This document shows positions 8,774 to 17,558 of a stretch of DNA of 64,000 nt, piece by piece. The notes beneath the pieces were generated by a model. That model saw nothing but the letters and a program-made list of their open reading frames with translations, had not been told where the DNA came from and ran no database searches. Positions within the stretch are counted from its first letter, which is position 1. Each line of letters opens with the position of its first letter. The stretch covers positions 65,088 to 129,087 of the forward strand of contig JADJUC010000013.1 of the NCBI GenBank assembly GCA_016710885.1, read 5' to 3'. Position numbers and translations under genes: made by a program. The DNA comes from Candidatus Proximibacter danicus. Its GTDB lineage: Bacteria > Pseudomonadota > Gammaproteobacteria > Burkholderiales > Rhodocyclaceae.

Positions 8774-9577
8774 TTAGTTTTCCTGACCGCATTGCTCCTG
8801 TCCGGCCTCGAGTTCAGCCCGATACGCCGCCAGGAGTTGCGTTTCCTCTTTCGACAGCTTCCTTCCAGCCAACAACTCCGGTCGGCGCTGCCAGGTCCGC
8901 CCCAGCGACTGCTTCAGCCGCCAACGACGAATCTTCTCGTGGTGACCGGAAAGAAGCACCTCCGGCACCCGCGCCCCGTAATACTCCTCGGGCCGCGTGT
9001 AGTGCGGGCAATCCAGCAGGCCCGACACAAACGAATCTTCTACCGCCGACTGTGCATCATTGAGCACACCCGGCAACTGCCTGACGACGGCATCGATCAG
9101 CGCCATCGCCGGAATTTCGCCTCCGGAAAGCACGAAATCCCCTATCGAAATCTCTTCATCAACACAGCGCTCGATCAGTCGCTCATCGATTCCTTCGTAG
9201 CGCCCGCAGAGAAGGATCAGCCCTTCATCCGCCTGCACCGCATTTGCCACAAACTGCATGACACGCTCATGTGTCAGCGGCTTGCCCTGCGGCGAGAGGT
9301 AGATGACCCGGCTCTTCGCCACGTCCGCCTCACGCTGCCTCGCTTTGGCCGCATCAATCGCGGTTTCCAGCGGTTCCGGCAACATGACCATGCCGGGGCC
9401 GCCACCATACGGCCGGTCATCGACCGTCCGGTAGTTGCTGGCCACATAGTCCCGTGGATTCTGGAAATTCAGCGACCAACGCTGTTCTTCCAGTGCCCGG
9501 CGAGTAATACCATTTTCGGTCAGTGCCGCAAACATCTCGGGAAAGATGGTCACGACATCAACGGCAAAGGCGCTCAC
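8774..9577 (-). CDS. trmD: tRNA (guanine37-N1)-methyltransferase
   Basis: 267 residues. A SPOUT-class methyltransferase that makes m1G37 in tRNA and prevents +1 frameshifting. The trefoil-knot SAM pocket is seen in ILLCGRYEGIDERLIE and SIGDFVLSGGEIPAM. The N-terminus has FPEMFAALTENGITRRA and RPYGGGPGMVM. The start overlaps the rimM stop by 4 bp, consistent with translational coupling in the rpsP operon. Confidence 0.97.
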   Translation of the reverse strand: MSAFAVDVVTIFPEMFAALTENGITRRALEEQRWSLNFQNPRDYVASNYRTVDDRPYGGGPGMVMLPEPLETAIDAAKARQREADVAKSRVIYLSPQGKPLTHERVMQFVANAVQADEGLILLCGRYEGIDERLIERCVDEEISIGDFVLSGGEIPAMALIDAVVRQLPGVLNDAQSAVEDSFVSGLLDCPHYTRPEEYYGARVPEVLLSGHHEKIRRWRLKQSLGRTWQRRPELLAGRKLSKEETQLLAAYRAELEAGQEQCGQEN

Positions 9578-10098
9578 CAGTCAGCTTCCCACTCGACACG
9601 TATGCGCTTGGCCGCCAGATCCACATCGAGGATCACTGCCGCAACGAAGGGCAGCAGATGCTCCTTGCCATCGTCCGACCTGACGCACAGCACATCGTTG
9701 GCCCCCGTCTCGATCAGCTTCTCAACCTTGCCAAGCGGATGTTCACGAGCAGAAACCACATCCAGACCGATCAGATCGGCCCAGTAGTATTCATTATCTT
9801 TCGCCGCCGGCATTGCCGCACGCGGCACGCCGACAAACGTTCCCTTCAAGGCTTCGGCGCCATTACGGTCCGAAACCCCTTCAAGTTGAACCACCAAGGA
9901 ATCGGAGTGCAGGCGGCTGCTTGTCAGCGCCACTTCCCGCCAGTGCTCCGGCGGGGAGTTTTCCAACCCTAGCCACCAAGAAGAGAGGCGGCTCCAAGCC
10001 TGTGGATCATCAGCAAAGGCATGCACCCTCACCCAACCTTGAACTCCGTAGGCCCCAACAATTTTGCCGAGGACAACGAAGTCACTATTACCGGGCAA
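9574..10098 (-). CDS. rimM: ribosome maturation factor RimM
   Basis: A 16S rRNA processing factor that binds S19. The N-terminal RimM domain has VLGKIVGAYGVQGWVRVHAF, and the C-terminal PRC-barrel has YYWADLIGLDVVS and VEWEADW. No ATG start exists. The TTG at 10098 gives 174 residues, typical for the family, while a TTG at 10155 would overlap rpsP by 41 nt. I favour 10098. It overlaps trmD by 4 bp. Confidence 0.88.
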   Translation of the reverse strand: MPGNSDFVVLGKIVGAYGVQGWVRVHAFADDPQAWSRLSSWWLGLENSPPEHWREVALTSSRLHSDSLVVQLEGVSDRNGAEALKGTFVGVPRAAMPAAKDNEYYWADLIGLDVVSAREHPLGKVEKLIETGANDVLCVRSDDGKEHLLPFVAAVILDVDLAAKRIRVEWEADW

Positions 10099-10114
10099 GG
10101 GAGTCAGGGCGCTC

Positions 10115-10366
10115 TCAGGCTGCAGCCTTGGCAGACTGCTTGACGAGGCGGGCAACTGTCGGCGACAACTGGGCGCCGTTACCCTGCCAGTAGGTCAGTC
10201 GATCATTGGCAAGGCGGAGGGTTTCCTCGGCACCGGCGGCAACCGGATTGTAGAAGCCGACGCGCTCGATAAAGCGGCCGTCGCGGCGGTTACGCGAGTC
10301 AGCAACAACGATGTTGTAGAAAGGGCGCTTCTTGGAGCCACCGCGGGCAAGGCGAATTACAACCAT
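10115..10366 (-). CDS. rpsP: 30S ribosomal protein S16
   Basis: 83 residues from the ATG at 10366. The S16 signature is MVVIRLARGGSKKRPFYNIV with DSRNRRDGRFIERVGFYNP. It is the first gene of the rpsP-rimM-trmD-rplS operon. A well-formed sigma70 promoter lies about 35-60 bp upstream. Longer in-frame starts upstream would run through that promoter and are rejected. Confidence 0.97.
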   Translation of the reverse strand: MVVIRLARGGSKKRPFYNIVVADSRNRRDGRFIERVGFYNPVAAGAEETLRLANDRLTYWQGNGAQLSPTVARLVKQSAKAAA

Positions 10367-10399
10367 TGTGTTGTCTTCCGAAATCAGAAAAAGGGGGAG

Positions 10400-10427
10400 A
10401 TTATAGCAAGAAAGCACGGCAAAACAA
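10400..10427 (-). promoter_or_regulatory. sigma70-type promoter of the rpsP operon
   Basis: Read on the minus strand: -35 TTGTTT (10422-10427), 16-nt spacer, -10 TATAAT (10400-10405), about 35 nt before the rpsP ATG. Confidence 0.6.
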
Positions 10428-10555
10428 TCCCCTGCTTCCAATCTTCGGGGAAATCCCGCCACAATTGGACTCCAAGTGCTCGCAGCCCGCATTTCTCCAA
10501 GGCGCAAGCCTTGGCGCCTCTCTATAATAGCGGCGGCGTAACTTACCCCCTTAAC

Positions 10556-12064
10556 ATGAACGATTTCCCCTCCACTTCAGACGACGAGACGCTGGCGCTG
10601 ATTGACCTGCGCGCCATTCTTGACTGGCTGGCAACCCCTCCGGCAGCTAAAGCCGAGGACGAGCTGGCGCCGCTGCATGCGCATTTAACCGCGCTGCGCG
10701 AAATACAGACAGCGGCCCATCAGCGCCACAAGGTTCTGGATCTTCTCTACAGCCGTGCCCACGGCGTCGTTCAGCGACTTCTGCCCGACCTGACCGGCGT
10801 TTCGCTGCCTCTGTCACGACGAATACGCCACACGGTCAGGGGGATGCAGGATCTTCTGCTGACAGTCGCCGAAGACTATCTGAACACACTCGGCGATCTT
10901 GACGAACACCTGATCAAAGGCTTGCGGCGCCCCCGAGAGCTCACGCTGTGGCGCGCGCTCGACGCGTTGGGTTGTCACCTGTTGATCAGCAACCATGTCG
11001 CCTCACCTGCGGGCGTAGGTATCTGGCAACGCCTGCATCGCACCTATGCCTTGGCGACCGAGCAAAATTTTGCAGATGTAGCTGTTCGTGGTGCAGAAGG
11101 AACGCTACGGGCAATCTATTTGCGGACACTGCTTTTGGCTTGCGCGCAGCCTGCCTCATTTTCGTCGAGGGAAATCGACTTGGTGGTCGAATACATCAAC
11201 CGTTTCGGCATCCGCGCGGAATTTTTACCCTCGCCGACGGAAAACCCTGAGGCAGAAGGTATTTTCTGGATAGATCCCGACCGTGACGCCCCGCCAACGG
11301 CAAGCAGTCGCCAGGCTGCACCGGAAGGAGCGCTATGTTTCACCTGCGCATCGCTTTCCGCGCTACTGGAGGAGCAGATGATGGCGCTGGAAGCCGGACT
11401 CAACCCCGGTGACATCGATCTCCCAGAGTCTGCTGCTACCCCTGTCGGACATGGCGTACTAAGGCGCCTCGCTCATTACTGGGGGCACGCAGGAAAGCGA
11501 CGCTTTCCGCGTCGCCGCCAAAATTACCGGGCAGTTCTTTGCGTCGGTCTGCCCGCCTTATGGCAACTCTTCCACGACGAGCACACGAAGGTTGGCGAGC
11601 TCACCAGCTGGATGGTCACCAACGAGAGCCCTGACGGCTACGCGCTGATGCACGTCTCAGGAAAGACGGCTCGTTTGGCCGCCGGGGATATTGTTGCCAT
11701 TCGAACCGAAACCATTTCGGACTGGCAGATTTGTATCGTTCGCTGGGCACTTTCAGAAAATCCGGAACATCTGGAACTTGGGCTGCAAATTCTCGCGACA
11801 CGCGCCACATCTGCGTTTCTGGCCGCTTCTGCGGTTTCAGTCGATGGCGAAAATCAACCCGTGCTCATTCTCCCGAAATTCACCCCGATGCGGAGAACCG
11901 AGGCCCTTGTTGCGCCCGCAGGCACCGCTCAGCGGGGCCGGGGGAAACTGGTTCTTCTGGTTGAGCAAGACAACCTCGAAATTCGCGAAATGCTGGCAAC
12001 TCATCTTGATGAGCAGACCAGCAGCATCGAGGTAATCGCCATCGAGCCTAGCAAAGCCCCTTAA
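10556..12064 (+). CDS. conserved hypothetical protein with PilZ-like C-terminal region
   Basis: 502 residues from the ATG at 10556; a TATAAT lies about 28 nt upstream. The N-terminal two-thirds is helical without recognisable motifs. The C-terminal third (about 315-450) has FPRRRQNYRAVLCVGL, then WMVTNESPDGYALMHVSG and GDIVAIRTE, in the layout of a PilZ-like beta barrel: an Arg-rich lead-in, then a (D/N)xSxxG-like loop. Classical c-di-GMP binding needs RxxxR and (D/N)xSxxG. Both are approximated here (RRRQNYR; NESPDG), so binding is possible but unproven. Its TAA shares a TTAA with the stop of the convergent YihY gene. Confidence 0.5.
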   Translation: MNDFPSTSDDETLALIDLRAILDWLATPPAAKAEDELAPLHAHLTALREIQTAAHQRHKVLDLLYSRAHGVVQRLLPDLTGVSLPLSRRIRHTVRGMQDLLLTVAEDYLNTLGDLDEHLIKGLRRPRELTLWRALDALGCHLLISNHVASPAGVGIWQRLHRTYALATEQNFADVAVRGAEGTLRAIYLRTLLLACAQPASFSSREIDLVVEYINRFGIRAEFLPSPTENPEAEGIFWIDPDRDAPPTASSRQAAPEGALCFTCASLSALLEEQMMALEAGLNPGDIDLPESAATPVGHGVLRRLAHYWGHAGKRRFPRRRQNYRAVLCVGLPALWQLFHDEHTKVGELTSWMVTNESPDGYALMHVSGKTARLAAGDIVAIRTETISDWQICIVRWALSENPEHLELGLQILATRATSAFLAASAVSVDGENQPVLILPKFTPMRRTEALVAPAGTAQRGRGKLVLLVEQDNLEIREMLATHLDEQTSSIEVIAIEPSKAP

Positions 12065-12906
12065 CGGCGACGATGCTTGCGCGGGGTGTTCCCCCCGAAG
12101 TCCGGAAGTGTCGCGGCAACAAGAGCTCCGAGCAGAACGACAGCCCAGGAGAGATAGACCCAAAGCAGAAAAATCGGCACGGTGGCAAAAGCACCGTAAA
12201 TCGCCTTGTATGAAGGGAAATATGCGAGATATAGCTCGAAACCCTTCTGCAGTATGGCAAAGCCGCCTGCCGCACAAACTCCAGCCAGCATGGCATCACG
12301 CCAGCGCACGGTAGCATTGGGCACCGCGCGATAAAGAAAAGCAAAAAAAAGCACCAGCACAGCGAGCGAAATTCCCTTGAAAACATAAGCACGAATTCCG
12401 CCGCCACCACTGATCCATCCCAGTGAGGCAGTCACCGCATACGAGGTCGCGGCCAACAAGCTACCGATGACAATCGGCCAGACGGCAACCACCAAGGCAT
12501 ACAGCCAAAGACGGTGCCACATAGGGCGCGGCACCGACACGCGCCAGACATGATTGAATGCGCGTTCAACCGTATTCATCAACAAGAAAGCAGTAAAGAC
12601 CAGGACCATGGCGCCAAAAACGCTGACCTCCGAAGCGCGCCGAGAGAACTGAAAAATCTTTCCGGAAATCAGCCCGGCAGATCCAGCCGGTAACAGATGG
12701 GCAACGAGCAAATTATCAACATGATCGATGAAGGCCTTGAATGCCGGAAAAGCGGAGGCAATCGCCAACATCAGGCCGGCAAGCGGCACGAGCGACAAAA
12801 GGGTGGTAAAGGCCAGGCTGGCGCTGATCTGGCCGAAACCCTCTTCACCAAAACGGCGAACAATTCGAAGCGAAAAGGGGAAGATGGGGCGGCGAGGTGG
12901 TGGCAT
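12061..12906 (-). CDS. YihY/RNase BN-like integral membrane protein
   Basis: 281 residues with about six membrane segments. N-terminal SASLAFTTLLSLVPL and the later VPIFLLWVYLSWAVVLLGA are typical of the YihY (UPF0761) family. These proteins were once called RNase BN, although the true RNase BN is a different protein. Function is unresolved. It converges on the PilZ-like gene, the two stop codons overlapping in a TTAA. The basic C-terminus (Arg-Lys-His-Arg-Arg-Arg) is cytoplasmic by the positive-inside rule. Confidence 0.85.
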   Translation of the reverse strand: MPPPRRPIFPFSLRIVRRFGEEGFGQISASLAFTTLLSLVPLAGLMLAIASAFPAFKAFIDHVDNLLVAHLLPAGSAGLISGKIFQFSRRASEVSVFGAMVLVFTAFLLMNTVERAFNHVWRVSVPRPMWHRLWLYALVVAVWPIVIGSLLAATSYAVTASLGWISGGGGIRAYVFKGISLAVLVLFFAFLYRAVPNATVRWRDAMLAGVCAAGGFAILQKGFELYLAYFPSYKAIYGAFATVPIFLLWVYLSWAVVLLGALVAATLPDFGGNTPRKHRRR

Positions 12907-13079
12907 ACGGCCGTTATAATAACCGCAGGCAGAAATCTCGTGCTCGACAAAGACCAGCCTGGTCCTGACGACGCGCGCCGATCACAAACCAATGAATACT
13001 TCCAAGGCAAGCCAGGATCCGTTACTGGAATCCCCCATGATTAGCGATTTACTTATACCGCAGAGCGCCTAGCCAATCC

Positions 13080-13451
13080 ATGAACCTTCGCGCCCCTTAT
13101 CTAGCCGCATGTATCAGCCTGATTTCCCTGATATTTCTTGGAATCGCCTGGGAACTCAGGCTGGCGCCGTTGCAACCGGGTGGCTCAACGCTGGTATTCA
13201 AGATCCTACCGCTCCTGCTGCCGCTCTTCGGCATCCTCCACGGCAAGCGCTACACCTACAAATGGGCGTCGCTGCTGATTCTTCTCTATTTTGCTGAAGG
13301 CATGGTTCGCGCCACTTCTGACCGGGGAATGAGCCAATCCCTAGCCATTGTGGAAGCGTGTCTTTCGACGATTTTCTTCGTGGCGGCCATTATCTATGTC
13401 CGCAAGACGCGCCCTCAAAAGCAAACCGCCGAGATCGCTCCCGGCAGCTAA
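13080..13451 (+). CDS. DUF2069 small membrane protein
   Basis: 123 residues with four membrane segments. The segment KILPLLLPLFGILHGKRYTYKWASLL is characteristic of DUF2069 (visible as KILPLLLPLFGILHGK then RYTYKWASLL). These often sit next to wrbA, which is absent here. Function is unknown. The 173 bp upstream hold a TATAAT at 12915-12920 and no gene that I can support. Confidence 0.78.
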   Translation: MNLRAPYLAACISLISLIFLGIAWELRLAPLQPGGSTLVFKILPLLLPLFGILHGKRYTYKWASLLILLYFAEGMVRATSDRGMSQSLAIVEACLSTIFFVAAIIYVRKTRPQKQTAEIAPGS

Positions 13452-13473
13452 ACAATCCGGGCGGCTGCACCGT

Positions 13474-15021
13474 TCACACGTTGCCTTGCGCCTTGACCTT
13501 GTCGCCTGATGAATGCAATTTGTTCAACGCATTCAAATAGGCCTTTGCCGACGCAATGACAATATCGGTATCCGCACCATTGCCATTCACGATTCGCTCA
13601 CCGCGTGACAGCCGGACCGTGACCTCACCCTGAGCATCGGTACCGGTAGTAATGGCATTCACAGAATAGAGCAGCAATTCAGCGCCGCTTTGCACTACTG
13701 TTTCAATTGCTTTGAAGGTCGCATCGACCGGGCCGCCACCCACTGCACCAGCCTTATGCTCGACACCACCGATCGTGAGCGTCAAGGATGCTTCCGGCGT
13801 CTCACCAGTTTCGGAACAAACTCGGGAATACATCAGTTTGTAGTGCTCGTCTTCCGGCGTTACCGTTTCATCTGAAACCAGTGCCTGCAGGTCTTCATCG
13901 AAGATTTCGTGCTTTTTGTCGGCCAGCGCCTTGAAGCGAGAAAAAGCCGCATTCAGCACCTCGTCGCTCGCGAGTTCGATACCGAGCTCCGCGAGGCGCG
14001 TTTTGAAAGCATTACGGCCGGAATGCTTGCCAAGCACCAGCTTGTTCTGTGTCCAGCCGACATCCTGCGCACGCATGATTTCGTAGGTTTCGCGATGCTT
14101 GAGCACGCCATCCTGATGAATCCCGGATTCGTGTGCGAAGGCATTGGCACCAACCACGGCCTTGTTCGGCTGCACCGGATAGCCGGTAATCTGAGAAACC
14201 AGCTTGGAAGCCGGCACGATCTGTGTCGCGTCGACACCGGTTTCCACAGGAAACACATCTGCGCGAGTACGCACCGCCATGACAATTTCTTCCAGTGAAG
14301 CGTTGCCTGCGCGTTCACCAAGGCCGTTGATCGTACATTCCACCTGACGCGCACCCGCCAGCACTGCTGCCAGCGAGTTCGCGACGGCGAGGCCGAGGTC
14401 GTTGTGGCAATGCACGGACCAAACGACCTTGTCTGCATTCGGCACACGGGAAATAAGCTGCTTTATCGTCTCGGCAAACTGGCTCGGCAGGTTATAGCCG
14501 ACAGTGTCCGGCACATTAATGGTCGTCGCCCCAGCCTTGATCACGGCCTCAAAAATCCGGCAGAGGAAATCAAGCTCGGAGCGCCCTGCATCTTCTGCAG
14601 AAAACTCCACATTGTCGGTGTAACTCCGCGCCCAGCCAATTGACTTCACCGCCTGCTCGACCACCTGATCCGGCGTCATGCGCAGCTTCTTTTCCATATG
14701 AATCGGGCTGGTCGCAATGAAGGTGTGAATACGGCCGATTTTTGCCGGCCTTATCGCTTCACCTGCGCGAACAATGTCGTTTTCGTTGGCTCGTGCCAAA
14801 GAACAGACCGTCGATTCCTTGATGGCCTCGGCAATGGCATGAATGGCGTCAAAATCACCAGGGGAAGCCGCAGCGAAACCGGCCTCGATAACATCCACCC
14901 GCATCCGCTCCAATTGGCGAGCAACACGAATTTTTTCTTCCTTGGTCATGGATGCACCAGGACTTTGCTCACCGTCGCGCAAAGTGGTGTCAAAAATTAC
15001 CAGGCGGTCTTTCATGTCCAA
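13474..15021 (-). CDS. leuA: 2-isopropylmalate synthase
   Basis: 515 residues. It condenses 2-ketoisovalerate and acetyl-CoA, the first committed step of leucine synthesis. The N-terminus has FDTTLRDGEQSPGASM (metal-binding Asp and catalytic Arg). The HxH metal site is in WSVHCHNDLGLAVANS, and NGLGERAGNASLEE follows. The C-terminal regulatory domain (about 390-515), which binds leucine for feedback inhibition, is complete. It lies 81 bp downstream of pssA in the ilv-leu cluster. Confidence 0.97.
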   Translation of the reverse strand: MDMKDRLVIFDTTLRDGEQSPGASMTKEEKIRVARQLERMRVDVIEAGFAAASPGDFDAIHAIAEAIKESTVCSLARANENDIVRAGEAIRPAKIGRIHTFIATSPIHMEKKLRMTPDQVVEQAVKSIGWARSYTDNVEFSAEDAGRSELDFLCRIFEAVIKAGATTINVPDTVGYNLPSQFAETIKQLISRVPNADKVVWSVHCHNDLGLAVANSLAAVLAGARQVECTINGLGERAGNASLEEIVMAVRTRADVFPVETGVDATQIVPASKLVSQITGYPVQPNKAVVGANAFAHESGIHQDGVLKHRETYEIMRAQDVGWTQNKLVLGKHSGRNAFKTRLAELGIELASDEVLNAAFSRFKALADKKHEIFDEDLQALVSDETVTPEDEHYKLMYSRVCSETGETPEASLTLTIGGVEHKAGAVGGGPVDATFKAIETVVQSGAELLLYSVNAITTGTDAQGEVTVRLSRGERIVNGNGADTDIVIASAKAYLNALNKLHSSGDKVKAQGNV

Positions 15022-15102
15022 CTCCAGATATCAAAATTTGTCGCCGCGCGCTGATGGGAGCGGCCAGAGAAACAACATGCGGGAAAAGCTGCAGCCAGGC
15101 CC

Positions 15103-15867
15103 TCAGCCTGAAACATTCGGTTTGCGGCGAAGCATGCGCACGATGACCATTACATAGCCGGAAAGCGCATAAAGGACGAAGAAACCAAACAGGGTAACTT
15201 CTGGCTTGAGCGTTATTAGCGCAAAGACCAGTGCTATTGCCGCAACAGCCATGAACGGAACACTTTTTCGGAGATTGATGTCCTTGAAGCTATAGAACCG
15301 GACATTGGTCACCATCGTCACGCCGGCAAAAATCGTCGCAAAAGCAGCCAGCAGCGGAAAATCGGAACCGGCATAACCACTCTCGATTGAAACCCAGATG
15401 AACCCCGCCACCAGCGCTGCAGCAGCGGGACTCGGCAGCCCCTGAAAATAGCGCTTGTCCATCACCTCCAACGTGGTGTTGAAGCGCGCCAGGCGCAAAG
15501 CGGCACCAGCGCAATAAATGAACGCAGCAACCCAACCGAGACGCCCGAGATCCTTCAAGGCCCATTCATACATCACCAGCGAAGGCGCTGCACCGAATGA
15601 AACCATGTCGGAAAGCGAATCATATTCGGCGCCAAAGGCCGACTGCGTGCGCGTCATCCGGGCAACACGCCCGTCCAGCCCATCAAGCACCATCGCAATG
15701 AAAATCGCGATCGCAGCACGTTCGAAATTCCCCTGCATGGCCATGACAATGGCGAAAAAACCGAAGAACAACGCAGCAGTGGTGAAGAGGTTGGGCAGAA
15801 TGTAGATGCCCTTGCGGCGCAGTTCAGGATTGAAAATCGCTTTACGGGGCAGTTTTGGATCCGGCAT
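15103..15867 (-). CDS. pssA: CDP-diacylglycerol-serine O-phosphatidyltransferase
   Basis: 254 residues from the ATG at 15867. A CDP-alcohol phosphatidyltransferase of the membrane type that makes phosphatidylserine. The family motif DGx2ARx8Gx3Dx3D is intact in DGRVARMTRTQSAFGAEYDS followed by LSD. About eight membrane segments are visible. Upstream in-frame starts extend through a hairpin region and are not favoured. In related genomes psd (phosphatidylserine decarboxylase) commonly lies between ilvC and pssA; here it does not. Confidence 0.93.
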   Translation of the reverse strand: MPDPKLPRKAIFNPELRRKGIYILPNLFTTAALFFGFFAIVMAMQGNFERAAIAIFIAMVLDGLDGRVARMTRTQSAFGAEYDSLSDMVSFGAAPSLVMYEWALKDLGRLGWVAAFIYCAGAALRLARFNTTLEVMDKRYFQGLPSPAAAALVAGFIWVSIESGYAGSDFPLLAAFATIFAGVTMVTNVRFYSFKDINLRKSVPFMAVAAIALVFALITLKPEVTLFGFFVLYALSGYVMVIVRMLRRKPNVSG

Positions 15868-15949
15868 AGGTCGTTTCAGTTTGGCCAAATCAGGCCCATT
15901 CGGCAGTTGGGAGCGAAAAGGATACACCTTTTTGCCAGCCAGAAAGAGA

Positions 15950-15974
15950 CTCGCCCGGCACAAGTCCGGGCGAG
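15950..15974 (-). terminator. hairpin downstream of ilvC
   Basis: A 9-bp GC-rich stem (CTCGCCCGG / CCGGGCGAG) with a 7-nt loop, about 28 bp after the ilvC stop. It is followed on the minus strand by a pyrimidine-rich but not all-T tract, so it may attenuate rather than fully terminate transcription into pssA-leuA. Confidence 0.5.
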
Positions 15975-16001
15975 CATCCATACTTCAAGAGACAAAAGCG
16001 A

Positions 16002-17018
16002 TCAGTTCTTGGACTGGTCAACCAGCTTGTTCTTCTTGATCCACGGCATCATGTCGCGCAGCTTCTCGCCGACCGTTTCGATCGGATGCTCGGCGGTCAG
16101 GCGGCGACGGGCAGTCATCGACGGGTAGTTGGTCTTGCCTTCCTGGATGAACATCTTGGCGTATTCACCGTTCTGGATACGCTTGAGCGCAGCACGCATG
16201 GCGTAGCGCGACTCTTCGTTGATGACTTCCGGGCCGGTCACGTACTCGCCGTATTCGGCATTGTTCGAGATCGAGTAGTTCATGTTGGCGATGCCGCCTT
16301 CGTACATCAGGTCGACGATCAGCTTCAGTTCGTGCAGGCACTCGAAATAGGCCATTTCCGGCGCATAGCCGGCTTCGGTCAGGGTCTCGAAGCCCATCTT
16401 CACCAGCTCGACGGCACCGCCGCAAAGCACGGCCTGTTCGCCGAAGAGGTCGGTCTCGGTTTCTTCGCGGAAGTTGGTCTCGATGACACCACCCTTGGTG
16501 CCGCCATTGGCAGCCGCGTAGGACAGGGCAATGGCCTTGGCCTTCTTGGTAACGTCCTGATGCACTGCGATCAGCGACGGCACGCCGCCACCCTTCAGGT
16601 ACTCGGAGCGCACGGTATGGCCCGGGCCCTTCGGGGCGACCATGATCACATCAAGGTCGGCACGCGGCACGACCTGGTTGTAATGCACGTTGAAGCCGTG
16701 GGCGAAGGCCAGCGCAGCACCCTTCTTGATGTTCGGTTCGACGTCGTTGTAGTACACGGCCGGGATGTTCTCATCCGGCAACAGGATCATGACGACATCG
16801 GCGCCCTTGACCGCCTTTGCGACTTCCTCGACCTTCAGGCCGGCCTTCTCGGCCTTGGACCACGAAGCCCCGTTTTTGCGCAGGCCCACGGTGACTTTGC
16901 AGCCAGAATCCCTGAGGTTTTGTGCGTGAGCATGGCCCTGCGAGCCATAACCCACGATAGTGACTTTCTTGCCCTTGATCAGGGAGAGGTCGGCGTCCTT
17001 GTCGTAATAGACTTTCAT
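16002..17018 (-). CDS. ilvC: ketol-acid reductoisomerase (NADP+), class I
   Basis: 338 residues, the short class I form. It isomerises and reduces acetolactate or acetohydroxybutyrate. The Rossmann motif GYGSQGHAHAQNLRDSG is near residue 25. The metal-binding acid residues lie in the region of FREETETDLFGEQAVLCGG, and the knotted C-terminal domain has YFECLHELKLIVDLMYEGG. It follows ilvH by 29 bp in the ilvB-ilvH-ilvC operon. Confidence 0.97.
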   Translation of the reverse strand: MKVYYDKDADLSLIKGKKVTIVGYGSQGHAHAQNLRDSGCKVTVGLRKNGASWSKAEKAGLKVEEVAKAVKGADVVMILLPDENIPAVYYNDVEPNIKKGAALAFAHGFNVHYNQVVPRADLDVIMVAPKGPGHTVRSEYLKGGGVPSLIAVHQDVTKKAKAIALSYAAANGGTKGGVIETNFREETETDLFGEQAVLCGGAVELVKMGFETLTEAGYAPEMAYFECLHELKLIVDLMYEGGIANMNYSISNNAEYGEYVTGPEVINEESRYAMRAALKRIQNGEYAKMFIQEGKTNYPSMTARRRLTAEHPIETVGEKLRDMMPWIKKNKLVDQSKN

Positions 17019-17047
17019 GTCAGTCCTTTCTTTCTATCAAACTTTGA

Positions 17048-17539
17048 TCAAACTTTTAGGATACGGTCGCCACGGCCGATGCCGCTGACGCCGGTACGAA
17101 CGGTTTCGAGGATCAGGCCGGCATCGATGGCGCTGATGAACGAATCGAGCTTGCTGCTGGCACCTGTGAGTTCAATCACATAGGTGGAATCGGTAACATC
17201 GATGATGCGGCCACGGAAAATATCGGCCATGCGCTTCATCTCTTCGCGGTCCTTGCCTGTGGCACGGACCTTGATCAGCATGAGTTCGCGCTCGATATGC
17301 GCGGCCTCCGACAAATCGACCACTTTGACCACATCCACCAGCTTGTTCAACTGCTTGGTGATCTGCTCCAGCACATCATCGGAACCCGTGGTAACGATGG
17401 ACATGCGCGACAACGAGGGGTCTTCCGTCGGTGCAACGGTAAGGGATTCGATATTGTAACCACGGGCCGAAAAAAGTCCGGACACGCGCGACAGCGCACC
17501 AGATTCGTTTTCCAGCAGGATTGAAATGATGTGACGCAT
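17048..17539 (-). CDS. ilvH: acetolactate synthase small (regulatory) subunit
   Basis: 163 residues. The N-terminal ACT domain (ISILLENESGALSRVSGLFS, then RGYNIESLTV) binds valine for feedback inhibition of the large subunit. The C-terminal domain carries ELMLIKVRATGKDREE. It is located directly between ilvB (19 bp upstream) and ilvC, so subunits are likely made from one transcript. Confidence 0.97.
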   Translation of the reverse strand: MRHIISILLENESGALSRVSGLFSARGYNIESLTVAPTEDPSLSRMSIVTTGSDDVLEQITKQLNKLVDVVKVVDLSEAAHIERELMLIKVRATGKDREEMKRMADIFRGRIIDVTDSTYVIELTGASSKLDSFISAIDAGLILETVRTGVSGIGRGDRILKV

Positions 17540-17558
17540 TTTCTCTGATTCTCCGCGC

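Noticed and set aside
10497..10514. CCAAGGC/GCCTTGG hairpin before the PilZ-like gene as a terminator
   Set aside because: No T-run on either side and it lies between divergent genes.
12940..13072. Short open frames upstream of the DUF2069 gene
   Set aside because: 26-35 codons, no ribosome site, no recognisable sequence.
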